A stretch of 64,000 bases of DNA from Lentinus brumalis (GCA_001792895.1 MARA01000040.1:186001-250000); one strand, 5' to 3'; positions 34,641 through 47,745 are shown, numbered from the stretch's first letter. The notes: generated from the sequence alone by a model not told the origin. Program-made: numbers and translations.

Positions 34641-35506
34641 CTCTAGGTCTTCGCTTTTCGCCATGAGTCTATGACTGCACTCACCAGGCTCCGCAGCATT
34701 GGTTTCCTTTTGCTTTTTCCTTCGTATCCTTCAGCTTCGTGTTGTCACAACGTCCCGCCGCACGCTGTTTTACCAGGACGACATATCGTCGTTCACAGCA
34801 TCCGGTCCGCTCGTCCTTTCTACCACTTCTGGGAAGTCTCCGACGTTATGTGAGTCGATGAACTTCTCTATGTCTCGCTTCTACTGATGCTTTTCGACCG
34901 CATAGCTACTTCCAGCACTTCCCCCGCTTAAGTATCCGCCGACGATCGGAATATTGCATTGTCCTCCCATGGCCAGGGGAGTAATCTCGTGGCTGGCAGC
35001 TCTCGTGGATCTGCCTCTGATGTACGAGTACATGCCTTGCATGGCAATATATGCCCTGGAGCCCGTATGCTCTTCGCACCTTAACACATGGACGGCGGCG
35101 GACGCGTTCCATCCTGCAGTTTTGCGCACAGCCCTCGTGGGCAGTAAGTACAGCACTGTCTCGTGGTGTCGCTACCCAGGACGATGCACACGTTCTCCAA
35201 GCTGCGCTACTACACTAATTACTCAGTATCGTCTGGTCAATGTGTGAGCCGAGGATGCAAACACTGTTAGTTCACCATGTCAATTCTGTACAGATGCTCT
35301 GAGACTGTAGCACCACCTCCTGTTCCCTGACAACTTCGAGGGCTATCTGTGACCTTAACATGTCGTAAGTGAATTCAGGTGCTGTGACAACAAAGGTAGC
35401 GGGCTTTTGCCGTCTCGACGGCGCTAGACTTATGACCGATGATTCATCCCGGGTGACATTATACGTACTTGCATTGTTTGGCAGCTCACGTGGTCCCAGA
35501 TTCCCA

Positions 35507-35551
35507 GAGACTCTCCGGGACTCGGTCCCTCCCAGCGGGTCCAATAGTCTG
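35507..35551 (-). repeat. Right terminal inverted repeat, copy A
   Basis: Read on the minus strand it begins CAGACTATTGGACCCGCTGG, matching the left end at 36 of 45 positions. Confidence 0.85.
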
Positions 35552-35559
35552 GACTCCGG
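35552..35559. repeat. Target-site duplication, right, copy A
   Basis: GACTCCGG, identical to 26568-26575. Confidence 0.9.
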
Positions 35560-36017
35560 CACATTGAGCGCGCAAGGACCCCGGGTCAGTCGATCCGGGG
35601 GCCGCACTTGCCACGTGGACGCACGAGCGCCCGTCCCGTCGTCCGAAATCTGGCTGCCAGGCGTTGACCGTATCGCTCCCGCTCGGACTTCAAGACAAAT
35701 CGCAAGGCCCCGCCGCCGCTACACGCCAACGTGAGTGTCCTTGTCGTCTCTGGGTCATGTTGGGAGGCTGTGGGAGAGATATGGGCCAGGTTGGAGGGGG
35801 CTAGGAGGGTGGATGGGCGGGAGAGGGATTGGATGACGGACTTGGAAGTCAGGGCTTGTGTCGAATTGAAGTGCTAACGTTCTCCTCTGCAGTCCGGAGA
35901 AAGTGCGACTTCAGTCTCGCAGTGAGTATCTCGGACGTATAATCGTGTCGTGCAAGTGCTGAGCGAGATTTGCCACCTTTCTCCAGCTTCCGACCCAAAG
36001 CCTCCCCCTCGCCCAGC
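35560..36017 (+). other. Upstream region of the eS10 gene
   Basis: No ORF. Splice-like signals (GTGAGT at about 35731 and CTGCAG at about 35887) suggest an intron in the 5' untranslated leader, common in fungal ribosomal protein genes. The transposon end lies 466 bases before the ATG. Confidence 0.4.
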
Positions 36018-36586
36018 ATGATCATTTCCAAGCCCCACAGGCGCATCATCTACGAGTCCCTCTTCAAGGGTCAGTTTCCCTTCCCGCCGCATCCACGCGA
36101 CACACCTGACGAAGTTTCGCTTCCTTGCAATTAGAGGGCGTGTTGGTCGCCAAGAAGGACTACAACGCCCCCAAGCACGAAGAGCTCGATGTGCCCAACC
36201 TTGAAGTCATCAAGGCCATGCAGAGCCTCACTTCCAAGGGTCTTGTGAAGACTCAGTTCTCCTGGCAGTGGTACTACTACGTCCTCACCCCCGAGGGCGT
36301 TGACTACCTCCGCGAGTGGTACGTTTCCTATCTCGCTCCACGCAACTATCGCTCTTTCCTCACCCCGCTCCCACATCCCAGGCTGAACCTTCCGACTGAG
36401 ATCGTCCCCGCCACGCACAAAAAGGCTGCGCGCCCGCCCCGTCCCGCACAGGTCCGTGGCCCCGGCGGCGAGGGTGCGTACCGCGCGCCCCGCGGCGACC
36501 GCGAGGACTACAGGAAGAAGGAGGGTGCCCCTGGCGAGTTCCGGCCACAATTCGCTGGTGTCGGCCGTGGTGCGCCCCGGGAGTAG
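36018..36586 (+). CDS. RPS10: 40S ribosomal protein eS10
   Basis: Three exons (36018-36069, 36135-36318, 36382-36586) encode [20 protein letters not shown] and then [60 protein letters not shown]: the winged-helix S10_plectin domain that makes up nearly all of eS10. The tail is rich in Gly, Arg and Pro, as usual. The ATG was chosen because eS10 proteins begin MI/LIxKxNR.. at this position. It is a small-subunit protein at the beak of the ribosome. Complete and intact; about 146 residues. Confidence 0.95.
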
Positions 36587-37439
36587 ACGCGTCCTGTCGA
36601 CGATCATCACTAGGAGCAGCAGCAGCCGGTCCCGCGCATATCTAACAGCGTGTCCGTGGGTGGCGTCGGCGTTGGAGGGCATTTCACTACCGGGCTGGAG
36701 GCGGGTCGGCCGGGCTGCATGCTGTGTATGAGAGGTGTTACGATATTACTGCCACTGTCGCAAAATTGTAGTATGAGCTCCCATGCCCCGCTTATGCTAT
36801 GTTTACGCTGTTTTTTCGCTCTCATCAACTCACTCGCAGACACTCGACCTTGACATGCACTCCGAAGTTAACTTTGCAACGGATACATACGGGCCGAACG
36901 GAACGTACATTGCTGTACGGTCGACGATGTCATTGTGGGCTCACACGCCTGCCGCACTCCTTCAGACTTCCCATCCACCACCTTGCCTCGCGACCTCTTG
37001 GTTGCTGGCTAGAACGTAACAGCTCATCCTCCGTGACCAGAGCAGCGCCGTTAGCACTCAGTCTGACGGATGACTGGGTGAGAAAGAGTGTAACCCCCCA
37101 TATTTCGAGGTGCGTTGACTTGTACTATCAAGAGACGACCAAGGGTGACTCAACCTGGCGATGGGTAGAGCATACACAGCAGCGAGCGAGCGAAGTGCAA
37201 CTGCAACCTGTCCGACACTTGGTCGTAGTTCGAGGTGCGTAGTCTTCGGGTCGCGTATCCGACATGGAAGGCTGAAGTAGTCCTCACTCAGTGCATTCGA
37301 GGCGTCGTGCCGCGCGCGCAGCTAGAACGCTTGCTCTCCATTCCCCGGACGAGACGCATATAGGCACGTAACTCTTCTCCGCTCCTCTTCCACGATTCCG
37401 CGCCGTCGTCCCAACCGTCCTGCTCCTGCTCGCATCGTG
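36587..37439. other. Intergenic, no gene supported
   Basis: This holds the eS10 3' region and the promoter of the next gene. A 147-residue open frame at 36799-37242 has no domain and unconvincing composition. Confidence 0.4.
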
Positions 37440-38120
37440 ATGCCAGGGGAGCCTCCTAATTCCACACCGCAAGGCCGCTCTACCATGCCGCACAGACGTC
37501 CGAACGCCCCACCGGCCAACCAGCCTGCGCCGCCGCCACAACCGCAATCGCAACCCCAGCCGACCCCGTTCAGCTGGTCGTCCTCGCTGCTCATGATGTC
37601 CACGCTCATGGGCGCGTTCGTCGTCCTCTGCACGGTTGCGTCGAACGCGAGCACGCACTTCGCGCTCAAAGCCGCGCGCCCCATGTACGCCCTGTACCCG
37701 TCGCTCGTCGCCGCGATGCTCGTCGGGGGCGTGTGCGCGCTCATCTGCTACGTGCCGACGATGCTCGCCGTGCTCTGCTTCCAGGCCGTCTTTGGCACGG
37801 ACATCCGCCAGGCGGGCGCCCCGCCCCCACCCCCGAGTGCGAGTGCCGTGGGGCGCGGCGTGTATGGCGAGATGGTGCTGTCGCTGCTGCACGACGGGGC
37901 GAGCACAATCAAGCTTGCGCTGCTCGTGGCGCCGATATACGCGATGGCGGTGGGCCATGCCCCCGGGACGGTCGTGGAGACGAAGTCGTTGGAGGCGGCG
38001 GCGGGCGGGCAGCTTGTGGCGACGGTGATGACGCTGAAGATTATGCTCGCTGGGATGAGGGAGATCTGGAGTCTGGTCCCGCTGGTTGTGTTCAGGTGGG
38101 ACAGGGATGCGCGGAGATAG
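37440..38120 (+). CDS. Predicted membrane protein, single exon
   Basis: The ATG at 37440 gives about 226 residues. The first ~45 are Pro/Gln-rich and polar (cytosolic or lumenal tail). Hydrophobic segments follow: LLMMSTLMGAFVVLCTVA, LVAAMLVGGVCALICYVPTM running into LAVLCFQAVFG, LALLVAPIYAMAVG and a last TVMTLKIMLAG/LVPLVVF region, so three to five membrane passes. The family is not recognised. The strong GC-rich codon bias and uninterrupted frame support it being real. Copy B of the transposon landed about 690 bases downstream. Confidence 0.6.
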   Translation: MPGEPPNSTPQGRSTMPHRRPNAPPANQPAPPPQPQSQPQPTPFSWSSSLLMMSTLMGAFVVLCTVASNASTHFALKAARPMYALYPSLVAAMLVGGVCALICYVPTMLAVLCFQAVFGTDIRQAGAPPPPPSASAVGRGVYGEMVLSLLHDGASTIKLALLVAPIYAMAVGHAPGTVVETKSLEAAAGGQLVATVMTLKIMLAGMREIWSLVPLVVFRWDRDARR

Positions 38121-38805
38121 TTCTGGGTGAGAACTTGACTCTTGGAACTGCACTTCACATCTCGTCCCGGATATTTGGTGAAGCACGATGCTGCGTCGTG
38201 TAGGAGTACTTCTTGTGCTTGGTCTCGTATGTGGTTCTGTTCCCTAGTTCGCTTCTCTATGCTGATTATCTCTCGCCGTTCTCTGCCTGTAGGCGCGTCC
38301 CGTAACCATTTCCGCGTCACCTCAGGCTGTGCACCGCCCAACGTTGCATGCATTGACATTGACGCAGGAGCATCGTAGCTTCTCGCCGTACCCGAGGTCC
38401 GCAACGCTCTCATGGTCTCGTCACGAGGCCTCATGCTGTTGCATATCGTTCCGAGAGGGCCGCGACCGGTGTGCACGTTTCTTATTGCTCTCTCCCTGTT
38501 TATGAGCTGGCTACTTACTGTATTTGATCGTTCCTAATGTGTATCGCTAGCATGCCTCGCTCAGAGATAGAACAGACCTCGTAATGGAAGGCGTACTTGC
38601 AGAAGATTCGTGTTCTCAAGAGGATCAGTACAACGGCGAATGCACTCTCACCGCGAGTTCAACTGAGCTCAGCGCGTCAACGGTCAGGGGCGGGGATCAA
38701 GCCGTGACTAGAGTATGAATCATATGTCCTGAGAAACACAGGCACCGTCTGCTGCTGCGTGTATCATGAACCATGTCGACGAACGCAGGCCGACAGGTCG
38801 CCACC
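38121..38805. other. Intergenic, target region of transposon copy B
   Basis: No gene or repeat is seen apart from the duplicated target at its right end. Confidence 0.4.
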
Positions 38806-38813
38806 CGGGCGCT
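38806..38813. repeat. Target-site duplication, left, copy B
   Basis: CGGGCGCT, repeated exactly at 47791-47798; different from the duplication around copy A. Confidence 0.9.
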
Positions 38814-38858
38814 GAGAACATAGGACCCACTGGGAGAGAACGAGTCCCAGAGACTCTC
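38814..38858 (+). repeat. Left terminal inverted repeat, copy B
   Basis: Identical to the left end of copy A. Confidence 0.85.
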
Positions 38859-38972
38859 GGAGACTCGCATCAGTCAGGTGACAGGACAAACAGATGTGAT
38901 TGAGCGCCTAGTAGATTAGATTAGATGGCTGCAGCTACTTGTCGCTCACCGACCTGGTTAGCATAGTAGTCC

Positions 38973-41259
38973 ATGTACCTCCGCGATCTCGTTGCCCTCG
39001 TCTCGCAGACACCTCATCTTGGCGACATCTTATTGGATGATATTGTGTCTTTTCTGCGCTTCGCAAGGCTCACACGCAGCAACATCAAGATCACCCTGTA
39101 CGACAAGACCAATCCTCCCGTCCTTCTACCCCGTTCTGTGCACGAGTTCCTCGCAGCTGCGCTTCAGAAGAGCTTCACCGAAGTTGCGTGGCTCTGGTAT
39201 GCTTTGAGAGGGGCAGTATGGACTAGCGGCAAGGTTGTTGCGACCCAAGAGGAGGTGACAGCGTTCCGGGACCATGGCTTGTCCCGTTCAATTGGTGAGT
39301 TCTGTATGTTCTCATTCCCCCTTCACGCTCGTCATACCCCGTCTAGGGTATCGCGACTTCTTCCCTCCGACAAGAGTATGCATTCGTTCGGAGTGCAGAA
39401 ACCATCGTACCAACAACGACTTGCTGACCTTGGGGGAGCCGATCTCCTATCGTGCAACCTTGTACACGCTACATGAAGGGGCCTTACCCGTACACACGAC
39501 GTCTTTATATTGCCATGGTATGCAGTCGCTTCATTATTGGTCTTATGTTGCTCACAGAACCTCAAGTATGCCATCGCCGGTACCATCACAACTACTTCGT
39601 CGAGAAGGAAGGTTCATGCCGCACATACTACGGTGGTCCGCCGCCCACGGTAGTTCAAGTCTCCACGCACTTCTTTGTGGAGAGTGGAGTCTTGGAGCTC
39701 TTTGGATGCGCAATGGTCTTTGGGTGGTAAGTCTTTCGTCATCTATGATTAGAGTGTTGTAGATCCGAATATGTACCAGGTTGTCTGCAAATAACTGTGC
39801 TCGCCTCTATAACGTTGCGCTCGCGATATCCAATCCTGAAGTGCATAACAACCCGCTCGCCTATGGCGTCACACCGTTCCTCCCGTTATATAAAAGCACT
39901 TGGCCATACTCGTTTGAGATGTCAGGCGACACCGCAATGAACGGCTTCCTCTTGTACTCGCTTCTTCTCGACAAAGCCGAGCACAACAGCCATTTGACCC
40001 TACCGCACGACTGCCCAACTCAGAAGGACCGCTTAATGGAGGCACTCGCGGTGAGAAACAAGGCTATGGAAGGGATTGGTCAAGAAGAGTGGGCGCACGC
40101 ATGCGATCTCTGCTTCAAGGTGCAGCAGAAGCCCGATGGAACGTTTGGTGTGTATGCAGGTCATAATTATGATTAAAAATAGCTCATTACTGCTGCAGTC
40201 AAGGTTCAGTATGCTGTCGGCGACGGACTATCTATCGGACGACCGTGTTGTGCGTTCCACGACTGTAAGGTTAACCTTGCATCGCGGCACGACATCTGGT
40301 GCCCCGAGCATGCGTACCTGGCTCAGAAGTGCGCTGTGGTTGATTGCGACGCCAACCGCACCGCGCAGTTCCGTACCTGCGACATCGCTGAACACCGTGC
40401 GCTAGAGCTTGCCTATCGGAAGGACTACTCTCGTTCGATGCACCAGCTCCGAGCGCGATTGCGGGCGGCAGGTGTGGAGGTACCTGGAGAGGACGATGAG
40501 GATGAAGTCATAGTCACTGGTGACTTGGAGGACATTGAGGGCGCCGTACGTGTTGAGGAGGCGAGCAGCATGCCGCTAGACGACAACTTGCAGTGCGATG
40601 GGAAAGCGTCTGGCTCGAAGTCAACCCTGAAGGCACGTATGGGACGACGGCGGACACATAACGAGCAAGTCGTCGCTCGTCCATGCGGTGTATACCTCTC
40701 GCGCGCGACACTCTTTGGATCTGAGGCAGTGAGCGCAGTCACGGTGGGCACAACAACACTTAGATCCTGCGACCTGAAGCCACCTAACCCCGTCAATTCG
40801 CAGGAGCATCTGAAGGCAACATTCCCCACACCGCCATCTACACCAGAGATCTTTGTCTATGACAGCAACTGCCGGGTTCGTGAACATCTCAACGCAAATG
40901 GCGACACATACTTTGCGCAAACTGGATTACCGGTCGATGTGTTTCACTTCAAGGCGAAGCACCGTATCACCGACACAGCATGCCAAGAGCACTGCAATCC
41001 TGCAGCGTTCCCAGACCTTGTCGATGGTGACAAGTGGCGGATCAATACGTCGATCTGCGAGGAGAACAATGTTTGGATGAATGGGTACGCTGCCGCACTG
41101 CGCGAGATGGAAGCTACTCGCTATACCTTCTTTCTTGATGAGATGATCAAGCGCAGGAACCGTTTTACAGTCGCACAACTGGAGAGGAAGGGCCATTGTC
41201 CATGGAGGATTCCTATTGAGACGCTATTTCCTGATCATCGTGATGTACGTATCTACTAG
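38973..41259 (+). CDS. CxC5/CxC6 KDZ-type protein, candidate transposase, copy B
   Basis: It has the same five exons as copy A shifted by 12,238, and the same 696-residue product with no change that I can see: both zinc clusters and the three candidate acidic residues are intact. Two intact copies mean the protein could still be made and act on both elements. Confidence 0.85.
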
Positions 41260-41323
41260 CTTGCCAGGTATTACTGTGGGTGTACTACTGCGGGTATCCA
41301 TAGAGGTATCCAACAAGTGTGTA

Positions 41324-44300
41324 CTAGGAAGAGCTAGGCATCGTAATGAGTGCGTTGGCATCAACCTCAAGTGCTGAGAGGCCAATAGCGTGGCAGATTG
41401 AGTTACATACGTGGGAGGCGGCGAACAGATTGATACCAAACTTCCCGCTGTCTTCGACATGGGCGTGAGAACTATCAGACCTGCAGAAGTTCGGTGTCAG
41501 CATTCAACAGGCTCAGTCTGAGTTCTCGAAGGACTTACGAGTGAGTCTTGCAGCCGTAGAAGGTCGGCACAGTATCAACATAGACACCTGGTCGACCGGC
41601 AATGTCAGCAAACATGTCACCAAGGTTAGCTGATGGGCCTACCTTCGAAGTTGTCGAAGCAAAGACCGTGTCGCTCGAGGCTATAGTGAGAGAATGCGCT
41701 CAATGTCCGAGCTAGGAGACCTGAAGGGTCGAGATGAGATGGAACTTGATCGCCACCCAAGGCCTTCTGAACAATCCAGCCAATACCGTGCGTCGACGAG
41801 ACGATGTATGTTTGTGTGAATCGGAAATCTGCAAATACTTGTCAGTTGGCCGTAGTTGTGGCGCAAGGAGGACGCACTATGGACGAATGCTTGATGCTCC
41901 TGGATTGCCTCGAAGAGAAACATAGCCGCGATGTCGCCTGCACGAGCTAAACGGTATGCCTCACGATACTGCACATCCCATGCGCTGGAGAAGTCACGAT
42001 GCCAGTAGGGAGGCAGATCGCTGATGCGTACGGCCTTTGCGAAGTATGCAGAATCCGAGAACCTCTTAGGTACGAGTATTCCCATCTAGATGCCAGTTAC
42101 ACAGAGCGCAGCACGAGATTTGACGGCATACTCACAGTGAAGATGTCCTTCAGACGGCCGGATCGTACAGGCTTGTTCGAGACCCATACCTCGACTGCTT
42201 CGGTGTCAGCCGACCATCGGGAGCCAAACTGCGTTCCAAAGCCATCGAACCATTCAATGCGGGCTATGTGCGGCGAACTAGAAGACTGAGATAACGATGG
42301 AAAAGAAGAGGGTGAAGGGGGAGGGGGAGTGGGAGCACGCAGGTCGGAAGGTGCAGATTCTTGGCCGCGAGTGAGAGAGAAGTTCGAGGAAACGGACGGC
42401 TGCGTCTCCTCAGATGGCAATGGTGGACGAACCATGATTGGCTGTTCCTGCGGGCCTGTAGCGAGACTAGTCAGCGCTCCAGCCTCCATGGCTCGATGGA
42501 GCTGAATAACAAGGGAAGACACGTACCTGTAGATGCCTCATCGGGAAGAGGAGGTAGAGCTGGGCCTTCGAGACCAGTGAGACGTCTCCAGATGGTCCTC
42601 CAGAGCCCCTGCGGTGTCTGACCTGCAGCGACATACGGTTCCAGTATACCATACTTCTTGGCGGCGATGTAGTAGTTCCGGTGACGCTGGAAGGTTGAAC
42701 TGACGAACTTTGATCCCGGAAAGGCACGCGCGAAGTGCTCTTCATGTTTCTCCGATACACCTACAAGCAAGGGCATACGTGCATCCATATCGCACGCGAA
42801 GCGGGGTGGAAACGGAATAGGACTGAAGTTCCGGCCGCCCTTGACGGCGGGAGATGTTCCAGGGGGAGCAGAGGGCCCAGGGCCCAGCACGGGGTCGCGC
42901 ACTGTCAACGGCGACGGCGACGGCGGGGCGGCCAAAGCGGCGAGCTGACCGGTACCCTCCAAAGTTGCAGAATCCAAGCACTCGACCTCTGGAATTGGCA
43001 TATACCTTGACGCTGTGGGTGTCGTCTCATGGCTGAACTTGCGAACCTTGGTGGGAGTCGACGGCACGGAGTCTCCTCGGGATCGTTTCCCGTTGCCCCC
43101 GGCTGCAAGGACCTCTGAATCGAGATCAGGACAGTCATCGTCATCCAGGTCAAGGTTGCGGACGAGCACGCGACGGCTGAGTGGGACAGGGACAGGGAGG
43201 GCGAGAGCTTGCGTGAACCACTCCCGCTCCGCCGCATTATAGACCTTGACACGCCCCTTCGCGTCGGCTGGAACGGCATCCACGAGATCCATGTGCTCGG
43301 ACAGGACGAGCACGCCGCTGTGTGACGAAGCTACTTTTGCCTTGAGGCACGGCTCAAAAGGCTACACACGGAGTAGTAAGTATAGATCCCCATGACTGCC
43401 GCCAGGCCATGCTGACATACCCTTGCCCAGTATAGCACCGTCACAGTGTTGATGACCTGTACTTGAACCTTACGGGTGGCATCAACGAGCGCAGCCTTCT
43501 CTTCCTTGACACGGTGCCGCATGAGCCATGGCTTGGCGTAACCTTCCTCCAGCGGTCTGGCATATGATCTTCCTGCCAACTTCGGTGGAGCAGCGGGAAC
43601 GGAGGATTGCGGCGTTGTTGTTGCAGCAAGAACGGAAGAGGGCGTTGGAATGGCAGAAAGAGTGAGGTCTGAGGGCGTTATGGACATGTTGGAAGCCAAG
43701 GACGACAGCATCGATGCCGTGGGAGCAGAGGACAGCGAAGTCGATGTAGTCGGAGTGGAGGACAGCGTGATTGATGCGGAGGCCGCAGACGACGTCGCCG
43801 ATGGTGAATAAGGCTGCAAACATACTCGTCATTAGTAGATATTGCAAGACTCAACGCCATCAGGAGCGACGTACCGTATTTTCAACTGCAGAGAGTCGAT
43901 GAGCCTTGCACTTCACAAGGGGCGTACACGACGTGCAGCACACCGAACAGAACGGAGGGACCCGGACGCACTCCTTGTTGGCACGCCGAGGACGACCATT
44001 CTGGTGGCTCCGGCAGTTCGGATTCGCGCAATAAACCGTCCCGGTGGTGTGCTGGTCTTGGCGGAGAGATGCGTTCAGGGCATGAGCAAGCTGGACCTCC
44101 TGAGGGATAGCCTCCAAAGGTGTACGCGGCCCATACCACTCCAGACGATCGCACGCCTTGTTACTGCACTGCGAGTCTGATGAGCATCAAAACAAACATA
44201 CAATATCGGAGGGATATCATACCGCCTGATACCACCGGTTGTAGTTCTGGATGTCCAGACCAAGACCGCTACATAGCTTGAGGAGGCCGAGGAGGCTGTT

Positions 44301-45522
44301 GCAAAAACGACATATAGTCCTAGGATCAGTTGGAGGGGGCGGGGGAGCGGAGCCTTGGGACGAGTCGGGAGCGGTCAAACTCTGGGACGACGTAAGAGTG
44401 GTTGAATCTTGGGACGGGTCGGGAGCAGTCAAACACATAGGAGGCAGGGGATTGCGAGAGAAGGAGCGACAATATTAGGAGATAATAGATATTGGTGAGA
44501 GGGGTAGTCTGAGGGTGTCGTACTCACCTAGAGTGGTATATATACATGAACGGGTGTCTCTCTCCGTGCACGCGCTCGGAAGGAACAGGGCAGTGAACGC
44601 ACACTTGTTCCAGCGAGCGCGAGGTCGGGTGCGGTTACCAGTTGATGACCACAGCGAACGACCGTGCTTGAGGTGCAACGTGTAGGCCAGCAAAAGCTCA
44701 GGCGGACGATCTAAAATGTGCATCATTTCGTAACGGAGGAGTAAAGTACATGATCTAGTGTAAGCGAAAGGTCGAAAGGAGGGGCGTGCATTGCACGTGG
44801 ACCGGGCGTAGAGGTGGAGGCACACGTCCGCCCGCAGCAGGCGTGTCTGCGTCCTAGAAAAATACGAACAGTCAGTACGAGGTAACGAACTATCAGTAGA
44901 GTGCTATCATTCAGTGTCCAACGGCGTCCAAGTACTGCACTTCCATTCTGGGACGGACTCCGCGGAACGGAGAGTTGCTCCCGATATAGTACAGCAGCAG
45001 GAACCCGGATGCTCACTCTTTACGAGCTCCAGACCATCGAAACAGCGATGCACCCACAAGAAAATGCAATACTTACCACACTTCATACGTGATTCCCCAG
45101 CTCCCTCCACCATGTGGCTCGGCTCCTGCCCACCCGCCCGGACACGTCATGTTGACCAGCCCTCCAACGCCGCACAAGCTAGACCTGAGCCAATGGGGAT
45201 GCGAGCCGGTGGTAGCCACAGAGAGTAAGAGGAACGTATGTATTGGCGAGAGCGGCGTGTGTTGTACGTGTTGAGCCGCCGCCGCGTTTTCTGGAGTCGG
45301 CAACGGCGGGCGGAGGTGATGGGGGAAGGGGACAAGAGGCCTGGCGTCTAGGCTGCCAAACTGGGCCGGCATCATTGTTTGGGCAAAATGGTATAGAGTC
45401 ATCGGGGATAAATCATCGGTCATCGCAATTGCTGCTCTTGTCGTGATTATGGATCCACTGTCAACACCGTTTAACGGCACCTCCCCCGCTGGGCCGGTCA
45501 CTGCAAAACTTGGCAAACTCAT
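41324..45522 (-). CDS. Alpha-kinase-like protein with Cys-rich N-terminal part, copy B
   Basis: This is the duplicate of 29086-33284 with the same exon pattern, the same DNFEG in place of the usual catalytic motif, and the same HVCNSIC zinc motif. Conservation between the copies only reflects their recent origin and is not by itself evidence of selection. Confidence 0.7.
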
Positions 45523-47745
45523 ACTTTCTGGGTCCCTGAGCACGGGAAAAATACTAGTTTGCCCTCAGGTAGAGGGAGGAATCTAGTATCTCGAGGATAA
45601 GTTATGACCTTCTCTGGGCGCTCCCATCCTGAACTCCCGCCCGGAGCGCGTACTTACCTGTTTTGGACTTCGGGCGCTCGAGGCCTTTGATACTGCGTAC
45701 TCAAGAATCTCTTCAAGAATTCATCTAGGAGGCAAAGTGATATTTTTCCATGTGCATGGGCATACTACTGGATCGTACTGTGGTAATTTTGGGGCGGAAG
45801 AGACCCGTCTATAGGGGTCTGTTAAAAGTGTTGACAGTTAATCCATCTGCGTGGGACGGAAGCGCCAAAGCATGGGGACCGGATACCTTCCTTTTTTTCC
45901 CGCTACCTTTGAAAAAGAGTAGAGGGTCTTGTTAAAAAAACCGACATCGGGAGAAAAGCTCTGAAACTTACAATTCACGTGACATATCATGTGATGTGCA
46001 CTCGGTGGTATACGGCGCTATTTCTCTGCGGCCTGCCCTTCTTGACTAGTGAAGCGCCGCTGGTGGCGGCTCAAACCTTGTGTGCGGGATAACAGCTCAG
46101 GTGGGCGTGAAGCGCATAGAACTCAAGGTGCACACTCATGCTCTGAGAATACTTATTGGAGAGTTTGCATCAATTACGCACATTCACTGAGACGACGGCG
46201 ATAGTGTACAGGGCATGTAGAGCGAACAATGTTTGGTCTCAAACATCCGTGCTAGATGAGCGCGATGTCCTTGCTTCGCGCGGTTCCAGCACAAGAGAAT
46301 GATGTGGTCTTCATACTACATGGCCATCATAGGGCTGGTGGTGAAGCAGACTCGGGTTAACATGAAATGGGAACGTCGTCGATTCCTTTCAAGCTGCCCG
46401 ACGTCCTCCGAAGGACCGAAGAGCGTTGGCCCAGTCTGCAGAACCACATGGGGCTGTCAAGCTCCTCGGACTGGAGGCTACCGGAGATCAACGCGCCCAT
46501 GGTGCTAAAAAGCTCAAGTTCAGGATGAGAGCGCGCACGGGACAATCTGAATGGACCATCGTGGTACTTAGCAACCTTGTAGCAACCTTGTAGCAACCTT
46601 GCACACCAGGCAATGTGTCTTGATGTTACTCGCGTCGACGTCAAGAAGTGAGAACGGTTCCGCGTGCACTGCTGAGGAGGTCAAATTAATCCTGAGCGAG
46701 GGCACTGCGAGGGCCCGAAGGACTGAAGTCGAGTGGAGTCGGGGAGAACCGTGAGTTTCGGGATAGGACGGGTGGTACGATACGAGCTTCAATTATGACT
46801 ATGGAGGTAACCTTGCACACAAGGTAACTAGTGACTCTGCCCTTTTGCCCTTCTTGACTCTGCCCTTTTGCCCCTCGTCTCTAGGTCTTCGCTTTTCGCC
46901 ATGAGTCTATGACTGCACTCACCAGGCTCCGCAGCATTGGTTTCCTTTTGCTTTTTCCTTCGTATCCTTCAGCTTCGTGTTGTCACAACGTCCCGCCGCA
47001 CGCTGTTTTACCAGGACGACATATCGTCGTTCACAGCATCCGGTCCGCTCGTCCTTTCTACCACTTCTGGGAAGTCTCCGACGTTATGTGAGTCGATGAA
47101 CTTCTCTATGTCTCGCTTCTACTGATGCTTTTCGACCGCATAGCTACTTCCAGCACTTCCCCCCGCTTAAGTATCCGCCGACGATCGGAATATTGCATTG
47201 TCCTCCCATGGCCAGGGGAGTAATCTCGTGGCTGGCAGCTCTCGTGGATCTGCCTCTGATGTACGAGTACATGCCTTGCATGGCAATATATGCCCTGGAG
47301 CCCGTATGCTCTTCGCACCTTAACACATGGACGGCGGCGGACGCGTTCCATCCTGCAGTTTTGCGCACAGCCCTCGTGGGCAGTAAGTACAGCACTGTCT
47401 CGTGGTGTCGCTACCCAGGACGATGCACACGTTCTCCAAGCTGCGCTACTACACTAATTACTCAGTATCGTCTGGTCAATGTGTGAGCCGAGGATGCAAA
47501 CACTGTTAGTTCACCATGTCAATTCTGTACAGATGCTCTGAGACTGTAGCACCACCTCCTGTTCCCTGACAACTTCGAGGGCTATCTGTGACCTTAACAT
47601 GTCGTAAGTGAATTCAGGTGCTGTGACAACAAAGGTAGCGGGCTTTTGCCGTCTCGACGGCGCTAGACTTATGACCGATGATTCATCCCGGGTGACATTA
47701 TACGTACTTGCATTGTTTGGCAGCTCACGTGGTCCCAGATTCCCA
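45523..47745. other. Non-coding or unrecognised interior of the element, copy B
   Basis: Equivalent to 33285-35506. The one substitution seen would change Ile to Val in the weak FKLPDILRR frame. The extra C at 47159-47164 breaks the weak two-exon frame that is open in copy A, which argues against that frame being a gene. Confidence 0.5.

Larger units (their letters stand above)
33285..35506. other. Non-coding or unrecognised interior of the element, copy A
   Basis: Only short frames are seen. One plus-strand segment near 34140-34290 reads FKLPDILRRTEERWPSLQNH in protein-like fashion, and one near 34670-34980 could form a two-exon small gene, but neither has a family I recognise. Short tandem repeats sit at 34331-34363 and 34595-34640. 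The segment is conserved to near identity in copy B. Confidence 0.5.
26576..35551. mobile_element. KDZ-associated DNA transposon, copy A (8976 bp)
   Basis: The limits are defined in three ways that agree: identity with the second copy starts and stops exactly here, the ends are inverted repeats of each other, and an 8-bp duplication GACTCCGG flanks them. The element encodes a CxC5/CxC6 KDZ-type protein (plus strand) and an alpha-kinase-like protein (minus strand), convergent, followed by 2.2 kb without a clear gene. An 8-bp duplication is what Zisupton-type KDZ elements make (hAT elements also make 8 bp). It inserted between the LRR gene and eS10. Near-identity to copy B means recent activity. 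Confidence 0.9.

Noticed and set aside
34954..35247. 97-residue frame near the right end of the transposon (CPPMARGVISWLAALVDL)
   Set aside because: Protein-like in copy A, but the flanking C-run differs in copy B and breaks the presumed upstream exon; no family recognised.
26576..35551. hAT superfamily assignment on the basis of the 8-bp duplication
   Set aside because: No hAT dimerisation domain or hAT transposase segment is seen; the coding content is CxC5/CxC6, which points to the KDZ group, so only the TSD length is shared.
36799..37242. 147-residue frame downstream of eS10
   Set aside because: No domain, poor composition, no splice context; probably chance.
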